Assembly: GCA_035772405.1 (NCBI GenBank)
Contig: JAYKKM010000263.1
Coordinates: forward strand, 3,320,001-3,384,000
Direction: 5' to 3'
Source of the DNA: Chrysogorgia sp. JL179-B06
Lineage: Eukaryota; Cnidaria; Anthozoa; Scleralcyonacea; Chrysogorgiidae
DNA length: 64,000 nucleotides
Shown here: one piece after another, positions 57,325 to 64,000 of the stretch
Position numbering within the stretch: the stretch's first letter is position 1
Layout: each line of letters opens with the position of its first letter
Notes under the pieces: generated by a model
Told to the model about the DNA's origin: nothing
Database searches by the model: none
Seen by the model: the letters and a program-made list of their open reading frames with translations, nothing else
Program-made: the position numbers and the translations under genes

Positions 57325-57795
57325 ATCTAAACAACAATGTTTTTGTTAAGTTTACTCACATATAATAAAGTTTACATAAAGTTTGTTAAACAACATACCT
57401 TTTAAAGTTGAAAGCAAGTCTTGCAAAACAATCCTTCTCACGAAACGTCAAAATATATTCAGTAAAGTTTTCTCTGTGAAAGCTGTGAACAATATACTGA
57501 GTAGCATCTATATCCTCACTTTATACTCACGGTTCAAAGGTAACATTACCGGTAACATTACCTCATTACTTACTTTCGGGGATGACGTCATCAGGCGCCG
57601 TAACAAGGTAACGTTACCTTGAGTGACGTCACCCTTGTAACGAGGTAACGTTACTACGTCCGAATTGGACGTACGCAGCATGACGTCATCTTTACTTCCG
57701 GGCCCAAAGGGTAACGTCACTTCCGGCGCCAAACGTGCAATGCATTGTGGGGCGCATGCCAGATGGGGGGTAATCTACTGGTTTCATATGCATCG
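57325..57795 (-). promoter_or_regulatory. Putative Polinton 2 terminal and promoter region with CRE palindromes
   Basis: TGACGTCA occurs three times (57583-57590, 57624-57631, 57681-57688), together with GGTAACGTTACC (57607-57618) and its variants (57534-57563, 57643-57654, 57709-57720). They lie 260-400 bp upstream of the polymerase ATG. TGACGTCA is the full ATF/CREB site. The block's outer edge, where gag sequence resumes, lies near 57760-57795. No coding. Confidence 0.5.
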
Positions 57796-58056
57796 TCAGC
57801 GCCAGTATTTGAGTTGTCGGAAAATTTCTCGTATGCTAGAACCAGCTTGATAAAGTAGAAGAGCCCTTTTTCGTGTCGCATTTGTGATCCCCGTGGCTAG
57901 TATAAACATTTCGAAGTTCGATTGCCATTTATCCCAACGTGTAGTGAGGCTTGTGCCCACTTGTGCTTCGGGTCTAAATTCAGGCATAGGCTGAATAGAT
58001 ACTGGGATTGGTGGACTTGCTTGTACAACATTTGGCCCTGGAGCTGGTTCCTCCAT
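57796..58056 (-). pseudogene. Gypsy gag, N-terminal fragment
   Basis: From ATG 58056: MEEPAPGPNVVQAS, TTRWDKWQSNFEMFILATGI, TNATRKRALLLYQAGSSIRE. This is the usual start of Ty3/Gypsy gag in invertebrates ('W..W...F..F..A.G....R.KA.LL...G'). A frame change near 57810 continues briefly as NTGADDAYETSR, then the inserted block begins. Confidence 0.7.
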
Positions 58057-58081
58057 AACTACACTTTATCCTCGTCGCCAA

Positions 58082-58251
58082 TGTAATGTTCTTTATGTTA
58101 ACTTTTGTATCTTATTTACAGAAACTGTCAATCTCAATCTAAGTCCTTCTCCTCTTCCTTACTCTCTAGTGTGTCCTTCTCACGTGCTCTCTAGTTCCTT
58201 ATATGGAGTCTAGTATTCATTATGTTACTTACATAAAGTATCATCATTATA
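58082..58251 (-). repeat. Gypsy 5' LTR and primer-binding site
   Basis: 170 bp. Immediately inside, on the minus strand, TTGGCGACGAGGATAAA (about 58081-58065) sits where the tRNA primer-binding site should be. The gag ATG follows at 58056. Confidence 0.8.
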
Positions 58252-58822
58252 CCAACTTCATCAACGATGAGCTGATAGAAGTCCATTACGAGAACACTGA
58301 CGAGTTTGTGGAGGCCAATGGGAAGACCAACGTGGTCATTGCTGCCTTCACGACCGCCCATGCTCGACTAAAGCTGTATGGAGTCCTCGAGCAACTGGAT
58401 AGTCGCGTGCTATACTTCGACACAGATTCCACAATTTATGTCTCGAAGGAAGGCGAATGGGAACCACCAACCGGTTCCTACCTTGGAGAGCTCACTGACG
58501 AACTGGATGGAGGTTATATCACGACCTTTGCCTCTGGAGGCCCTAAAAACTATAGCTACAAAATAAATAATGGTAAAACAGTGTGTAAAGTGAGAGGAAT
58601 CACTCTAAATTATAGAACTATACAAGACGTAAATTTTGAGGTCATGTCTAACATGGTTAGAGGTATAGGCCAAAATAAAATTAATGTAATTTTGCATCAA
58701 AAATAGTTTGTGATAAAAATACTAAAAGTATTTTATCTAGAAATGAAGGTAAAGACTATAGAGTTGTATATACAAAGCGTGTTATTGTAAATACTTTTGA
58801 CACTTTACCTTATGGATTTTAA
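58252..58822 (+). pseudogene. Polinton 1 DNA polymerase B, C-terminal part
   Basis: The frame interrupted by the Gypsy element at 47998 resumes with NFINDELIEVHYENTDEFVE. The catalytic Pol C motif appears in VLYFDTDSTIYVSKEGEWEP (YxDTDS, 58405-58445), then GGYITTFASGGPKNYSYKIN. A one-base shift near 58700 leads to the C-terminus DYRVVYTKRVIVNTF and a stop after LPYGF (58822). Confidence 0.75.
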
Positions 58823-59110
58823 TCTTTTGTTAAATTATAATTTTCAACATTTGTAATTAGGGAATTGAAAATATCATTTTTAACATGATATGATGTCTGA
58901 TGCTCTGAGGGGAGCGAGGATGGGCGTGAGTGGTAGGGTACCTCAAGGCCAAGGGGCATTAATACCATATCGGGATGCCAACAACTCAATTAGTCCCTGC
59001 GGGACGTTCTCCCTCAATTATTGTTAAGCAGGAGGACTTGTGGGACCATAAAAGTCGTTGCAGGACACATTTAAGTTAGTGTATATATTTTTAAACATTT
59101 AGTTTACGTC

Positions 59111-59329
59111 ATGCCATGGACACGTAAGGACTGTCCTATTTATGGTAATCAATGTTTGTTGAAATTATCAAATCATCTGGCTGATGTTCATGAACTCTCT
59201 TCGAAAGATAGACAATCCTATTTGATCCGATCTAAAAATTATACGATAAATTTAGAAGTCATGTTAAACGAGTTACATATACTTATTCGAAACACTAAGA
59301 CTACAAAACGTCCGAAATGGTATAAATAA
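59111..59329 (+). CDS. Polinton 1 small zinc-finger-like protein
   Basis: 72 residues, MPWTRKDCPIYGNQCLLKLS then NHLADVHELSSKDRQSYL and a basic C-terminus. The C-x5-C-x6-H-x4-H spacing resembles a lone C2H2 finger. Small proteins of this type are found in invertebrate Polintons. The frame is intact. Exact function unknown. Confidence 0.5.
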   Translation: MPWTRKDCPIYGNQCLLKLSNHLADVHELSSKDRQSYLIRSKNYTINLEVMLNELHILIRNTKTTKRPKWYK

Positions 59330-59362
59330 GATTGCATATGTTGCACCAAATTCAGTTTTGTC

Positions 59363-59994
59363 ATGTATTCCATACAGTTAACACATCCTTTTGGGCTCAT
59401 GATCTCTGGAACCAAGACTGGAAAGACAACCTTTGTTAAACGGTTGTTAGCCAACGCTAACATCATGATCGACCCACCTCTAGAAAACATTGTTTATTTT
59501 TATTCAGAGTATCAAGACACGTTTGCGGAAATAGAGATCCTAGTTCCCGGTATTCAGTTTGTCCAAGGCAACCCGATTCCATGTTGGATAGTATCAATCC
59601 AGAGACACGAAACCTTTATATCATTGACGATATGATGGGAGAAAAAGATGCCGCGATTGCTAAATTATTCACGAAAAAGTCGCACCATGGTAATCTAAGC
59701 GTTATTTATATCCTACAGAATATGTTTTATCGAAGCAAAGAGCATCGAACTATATCCCTTAACGTCAGTTATTTGGTTGTAACTAAGAATGTCCGCGATG
59801 CTAGTCAAACCATCCACCTAGCCAAACAGTTGTACCCGAGCAATACCAAATTTTTCCAGCAGGCTTACCAGATGGCAACAAAAGAACCGTATTCTTATAT
59901 ATTTATCGATTTGACGCCGACATGTCCCGATGAAATACGACTTCGATCCGGAATCTGCCCGACAGATACTCATGTCTACCAACCTCGCGTATAA
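59363..59994 (+). pseudogene. Polinton 1 packaging ATPase (FtsK/HerA type), one frameshift
   Basis: GLMISGTKTGKTTFVKRLLA contains the Walker A motif (GTKTGKTT). ENIVYFYSEYQDTFAEIEIL follows. After a frame change near 59590, RNLYIIDDMMGEKDAAIAKL holds Walker B, then SHHGNLSVIYILQNMFYRSK and ending THVYQPRV. Polinton ATPases of this fold are thought to package DNA into capsids. The single shift suggests a recently dead copy. Confidence 0.75.
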
Positions 59995-60045
59995 AAACAG
60001 TACAGTCAAACGTGTATTCATTTGAGGTTGTCTCGCCGTGTGAAG

Positions 60046-60358
60046 ATGAACCACGATGTTTTAAAATTATTGACAAAGTGTAAACCTTCTATGTATGTAA
60101 AGAGCGATCATAAAAGCTGCAGATACAGATTTATTGGAAGCCATAACCGAGTGCCTTTTGAACATTTGCCGTGAAACGATTAAAATTAGTCCAAAAACGT
60201 ATAAAAAGCTTGCACCATACCCAGATCATATTGAAGCAGTTACTGATAAGAGAAACCCAATCACGAAAAGGAGAGTTATTTTACAAAAACGAAACGGATT
60301 CTTACCTTTTCTACTCGCTCCTGTCTTAGAACAACTGGCAAGCTTTCTAACCAAATAA
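60046..60358 (+). pseudogene. Polinton 1 small basic protein
   Basis: ATG 60046 reads MNHDVLKLLTKCKPSM. A shift near 60100 leads to AITECLLNICRETIKISPKT, RRVILQKRNGFLPFLLAPV and LEQLASFLTK. The 'ECLLN..K..P....L...' followed by 'LQKR.GFLP.LLAP' pattern recurs in invertebrate Polintons beside capsid genes. Role unknown, perhaps a minor virion protein. The stop overlaps the next ATG (TAATG). Confidence 0.45.
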
Positions 60359-60906
60359 TGGAGCATGTCAAAAGACTGGTTCTGGTCCCTGAACACATAG
60401 CTACAAAGAAATCCTTGGTTCTTCCACTGTGTGCTCAAGTGAACCTGCTCAAGTGAACCAACTGGATTCGGAAATGGACAGTTTGATGCAACGTCAATAT
60501 ATAACACTAGACGATAAAGTGAAGTTGTATAATCAGACCTTTCAACGCTATCTCAATTACTATGACAAACGAATGCATCGACCTGTTCCTGTAAGTATTG
60601 CCCATACCCAACCCATCGCAGCAGAAACAGAATCCGAACCTTCAACACAGACAACACGTGAACCACATCTAGAAATCGAGAGTGATATAATAGAAAGTGT
60701 ACCTTCTACAATGAAATCAAGAGGATAGTAACGACATTGATTTAGTGAACGATACTCTGCGTCAGAGAAAGAATTTCAACCCTGCAGGATGGCAACTGTT
60801 CGCAAAAGCTTTAGAACGTATGATGTACCTGAAGGAATCGTTAGAAACGAAGAGCGTCTACATTTGGTGAAGGAATATAGGAACAAGCCTTCATCTTCAA
60901 GTGACC
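60358..60906 (+). pseudogene. Polinton 1 conserved protein, interrupted by a Harbinger element
   Basis: ATG 60358: MEHVKRLVLVPEHIATKKS. A small direct repeat (CTCAAGTGAAC twice, about 60435-60457) shifts the frame to QVNQLDSEMDSLMQRQYITL and LYNQTFQRYLNYYDKR, then IIESVPSTMKSRG. A further shift gives DIDLVNDTLRQRKNFNPAGW. The gene runs into the element at 60907. Beyond it (63955-64000) a lysine-rich tail, PKKPRKKRKDKKSI, resumes and ends. The family is known from Polintons. Function unknown. Confidence 0.45.
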
Positions 60907-61276
60907 GCCTGGTTGCATAAAACAAGCACGTAAGTGATAACTTAAGTGGAGCAGTTAAGAGTGTACTAAGAGTACACATAGATCTGTTGCAGAATGTACA
61001 CGTAACATTCTCGTAAGTATACAAGTTACGGGTTGATTTAAGGGAGAATACTTAGGTGCACACTTATGTATTTGTGATTTGAAGCACTACAAAGTATCGA
61101 TATAAATTTAAGTATAAAAAGAGAGGGTTGACTAATATTTTGTCATCTCCGTAAAGGATATATACAATTTTGTAACAACATAGTAATTGAAATATTTTAT
61201 TTCTGCGCAATAGTTAGAGAAAACGACTCAGTAAATGAATTAACGACATAACGTGTCTGTCAAATGGACTTCATTG

Positions 61277-62054
61277 TTACTTGTCACAAACATTTGATAT
61301 CTTCTGCCGATAATATTGTAACTTAAGATCAATAAGTTCTTCCTTTTTCCTATAAATTCGCATTTTAATGTCATGTTCTGTGAGATGCTTTTCATACACT
61401 TCATCTACAGGTACTTTCGAATTGTTGCTGCTTATTGAGTGAGATTCTTGTGGTTGGCACTTTTGGTTGTTTACATTATCTTCAGCGACATGGTCATGGT
61501 CTTCTTCTGATTCGCTCTGATCAGTCACTGTGATATCTCTTAACGGATGAGTAATACCTTTATTAGGAGGAGTTGGATCATGAGAAATTGCGATGTTGAG
61601 ATGTATTGCCACTGGAGTTATCGAAACTTATTGCACGTGTCACTGAACGGATGTCTCCACAATCTATTCCACCTGGAATAGCTGTGAGTCAAGGGTTATC
61701 CTTGCCTAAAATATCCGTTACCAACTCGTCTACATTTGACCATTCAATTGAACTACCACCTGTCTTCCTTTTTCTGGCATACTTCGCTTTAGTTGAAGTT
61801 GCTGTGTCTTCCCATTTTTTCTTTAGCTGTTCTTTTGTTCGATGCGGATATCCTGCCCCAACTAGATGATCACGAACCGCCAACCATGCTTTCGTTTTCA
61901 TGTGAAATGTAAGAGTTGGACTCAACATTCGAAATAAAGCAGTCTTACTTATTTGAATTTCGCGCAATAAGAATATGATTTCATCATGTTTGAAATTGGG
62001 TGCACGTTTCTTGACAGACTTATCATTCTCTGCTTCAGCCTGCCGTTTCGACAT
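61277..62054 (-). pseudogene. Harbinger Myb/SANT-like (Myb_DNA-bind_5-type) protein
   Basis: The start MSKRQAEAENDKSVKKRAP (62054) is followed by FKHDEIIFLLREIQISKTAL, WLAVRDHLVGAGYPHRTKEQ and LKKKWEDTATSTKAKYARKR, a trihelix domain like that of NAIF1-type partners of Harbinger. A stop at 61689 and a changed frame separate it from the C-terminal part (61612-61277: HLTEHDIKMRIYRKKEELID, LKLQYYRQK), which is probably the dimerisation region. Confidence 0.65.
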
Positions 62055-62295
62055 GACTAGCAGTATAAAGCGATGTAGGGCTTTTGAAAATAACAATCAA
62101 CCAACAACATGTTTAAATTAATGATAATTTCAAATGTTAAAACAATGACTGTGCATATTTAAAAGTCTCATGGGTTATACAAACAATAGCGCCTCTACAT
62201 TAAAACCATGCTTTTACCACTTATATCATCCAACATGTCAAAACTACTGTAAACACGGGTATAAATTATATCACTATCGATATAGAGATGTTGTG

Positions 62296-63402
62296 ATGGA
62301 TGGACTACAACAACTTCGACGATTGGCCGAACTTCGCGAGAGGTTTCCCCCTCCAATCAAAACGTAGGCGTACGTCGACCAAGAAACTTTCGAAATAGAG
62401 ATGACATGTTAGACACATTGCATGATGACGAGTTCCTCCAGAGATATAGGATGACTAAGCCCATGTTTTATGAGCTTCTTGAGCAAATACGTGATGAAGT
62501 TGAGTATCAAACCAAACGAAATCATGCGCTTACAGCAGCTCAACAGTTACTCATAGAACTAAGGTTTTTAGCAAGCGGATCATTCCAACAGGTCATTGGA
62601 GATACGATAAAGGTGAATAAGAGTACAATATCTGGAACCATCACAAGAGTAACTAATGCCTTACTTAATGTACAACATTCATTTATTTATTGGCCGTCCG
62701 CACAAGAATGTGCGCGAACTTCTACAATAATATACCAATCATCCAATTTCCCATGTGTAGAAGGAGTTATCGATGGTACGCATGTGCCGATAGCTACACC
62801 ACACATCCATGAACAGGTGTATGTAAACAGAAAAGATTTCCATTCTATTAATGTACAACTTTGTGGAAACGGCGATCTAATGATTATGGACGTTGTGGAA
62901 AAGTGGCTGGGATCGGTAAATGATGCCCGCATTCTCAAAAATTCATCGCTTTATGAAAATTTTTACCACTATTACCAAATTACCCGCTTTATGAAGAAAT
63001 CTACCACTATTACCAAATGGAGTAATTCTTGGTGACACTGGGTATCCTTTACTTGAGTGGCTCCTAGTTCCATATGCGGTCAATCCACGTATGACGGCTG
63101 CACAACGACGTTATAACCGGGCCCATAAATCAGCTCGATCCGGTATTGAACGAATAAATGGCATCCTTAACAGATGGTGGGCGTGTTTGAACAAACTGCG
63201 TTTTACAGCTGCGAAATGCTGCAAAATCGTTGTATGTTGTATGCTGCACAATTTTTGTCGTCATCTTCCACTTAACGATGAAGAACTACCGAACTTTGAG
63301 GATGTAGAAGCGATTGCAGATGTAGATTATAATGAAACGGAAGAGCGGCGTGAAAAGCGCGCTGAGTTTGTAACATCATTTTTTTCACAATTAAAAACCT
63401 AA
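62296..63402 (+). pseudogene. PIF/Harbinger (HARBI1-like) transposase
   Basis: From ATG 62296 (MDGLQQLRRLAELRERFPPP). A shift near 62365 leads to DMLDTLHDDEFLQRYRMTKP, then a helix-turn-helix region SFQQVIGDTIKVNKSTISGT. Catalytic residues: CVEGVIDGTHVPIATP (first D), LGDTGYPLLEWLLVPY (second D; 63030-63075) and ARSGIERINGILNRWWACL (E). A roughly 37-bp imperfect duplication (TACCACTATTACCAAAT twice, 62964-63017) breaks the frame just before the second D. The C-terminus AEFVTSFFSQLKT ends at 63402. Close to intact otherwise. Confidence 0.8.
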
Positions 63403-64000
63403 TATTATTGTGTATAGCGTTTTCAATTTCTAATTTATATGTCATAGTCGTGAAGCATCCTTTATAACATTACCCCCTTATTGGATGGAAAACAAATTGA
63501 ACATTTCAACTATCAGATATCATTGTAGAAAGGATAATTATGGATTAATTTGTTATTAAATATCGGTATACTGTTAATATCCCGGCTAATATAAAATATC
63601 AGTGTGCGTAAAAATCTTTCACACCTTTCCTCCTCCTTCAGATGGAGTTTAGCAGTCAATGTTTATTGCTTATTTGTGAACATGAATCACACCTGCATGC
63701 TGCCTGTTACATTATTGGTGGCATTATTGGTGAACCTTATAACTCTACACTCCCTATTTCACTTATACGTTATGTTTTATGCAACGCATGTTACGTTTGT
63801 TGCATAAACAGCACTTAAGGCCACACTTACGTGATAGGTACGTCAATGTACTTAAGCGTATATCCTACGATTCACACTTAAGGGATGTTATGCAACACAC
63901 CTAAGCTGCGGGTACACCTAAGTGTACACTTAAGCGTATATGCAACCGGGCACCAAAGAAACCAAGAAAGAAACGTAAAGACAAAAAATCCATATAAATG

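Larger units (their letters stand above)
47999..58251 (-). mobile_element. Ty3/Gypsy LTR retrotransposon inserted in Polinton 1
   Basis: Two LTRs beginning TGTAATGTTC and ending ATCATTATA lie at 47999-48138 (3' LTR) and 58082-58251 (5' LTR). CCAAC is duplicated at both outer edges (47994-47998; 58252-58256), and the surrounding polymerase frame matches across the site. Orientation is minus: gag start next to the right LTR, integrase and a purine tract next to the left LTR. Its middle is replaced by a roughly 8.6-kb block (about 49105-57760) of other elements, with loss of most of gag, protease, RT and RNase H. Confidence 0.85.
60907..63951. mobile_element. PIF/Harbinger transposon with 3-bp duplication
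   Basis: Ends GCCTGGTTGCATA (60907) and TATGCAACCGGGC (to 63951), flanked by ACC on both sides (60904-60906; 63952-63954). Inside each end, short motifs such as ACTTAAG and TAAGTG repeat many times (60930-61070; 63805-63935), possible transposase or Myb-partner binding sites. Contains a Myb-like gene (minus) and a transposase gene (plus), divergent from a roughly 240-bp common region. Confidence 0.85.

Noticed and set aside
49137..57701. TTACTTCCGGG at both edges of the block as Polinton 2 terminal inverted repeats
   Set aside because: Only an 11-bp match plus ACGTCA at similar spacing. It is too short to call termini and no target duplication is visible.

Overview
This is an AT-rich piece of an animal nuclear genome that is almost entirely mobile DNA. 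It has GT-AG spliceosomal introns, THAP, Myb/SANT, SWIM/YqaJ and RecQ protein pieces, Polinton/Maverick genes, BEL/Pao and Ty3/Gypsy retroelements, a CR1/L2-like LINE, Crypton-type recombinases and many inverted-repeat MITEs. This mixture, several short introns and gene families common in sponge, cnidarian and mollusc repeats point to an aquatic invertebrate, perhaps an early-branching one. The species cannot be fixed. I see no rRNA, tRNA or CRISPR. The only convincing piece of a conserved non-mobile host gene is one small-Maf first coding exon. Two RecQ-like helicase copies could be host or element genes.

Layout. 1-2460: P-element-type transposase tail, then a Crypton-type tyrosine recombinase (minus) beside a terminal hairpin. 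4700-7740: ISL2EU-like transposon with a THAP/DDE transposase (plus) and a SWIM/YqaJ exonuclease (minus), convergent. 7805-8308: MITE. 8640-14124: Kolobok-like transposase (plus) facing a three-exon P2X7-tail-domain gene (minus). Its intron holds a LINE (10290-12356), and an antisense Maf exon lies inside that LINE. 16150-20764: BEL/Pao gag-pol remnant split by a 3.4-kb TIR element (16433-19877) that itself carries two MITEs. 21287-31747: RecQ fragment, second Kolobok-like remnant, DUF6589-like remnant and a near-complete multi-exon RecQ gene (minus). 32167-35120: Harbinger transposase 5' fragment and a cysteine-rich (CXC-tail) transposon-type gene. 35906-36589 and 40423-41212: long foldback elements.

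41798-46852 is an element with inverted ends whose one long, decayed gene looks like a FEN1/XPG-fold nuclease ending in a CXC cysteine cluster. From about 46865 to the window end lies Polinton 1 (plus): DNA polymerase B, a small zinc-finger protein, a packaging ATPase and two small proteins. It is split by a hAT MITE (47033-47398), a 10.3-kb Gypsy element (47999-58251, 5-bp duplication CCAAC) and a PIF/Harbinger element (60907-63951, 3-bp duplication ACC). The Gypsy element was itself invaded by a block with a second Crypton copy, a hairpin MITE, a Myb-plus-transposase Harbinger, and the 5' half of a second Polinton polymerase gene (minus). The reading frame of that polymerase runs open into the Harbinger transposase.

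How they relate: several elements carry the two-gene layout known for their families (transposase plus nuclease or Myb partner, convergent or divergent). Most genes are decayed. The best preserved are the Harbinger Myb protein (51391-52158), the Harbinger transposase exons, the Polinton 2 polymerase exonuclease part and the RecQ exons.
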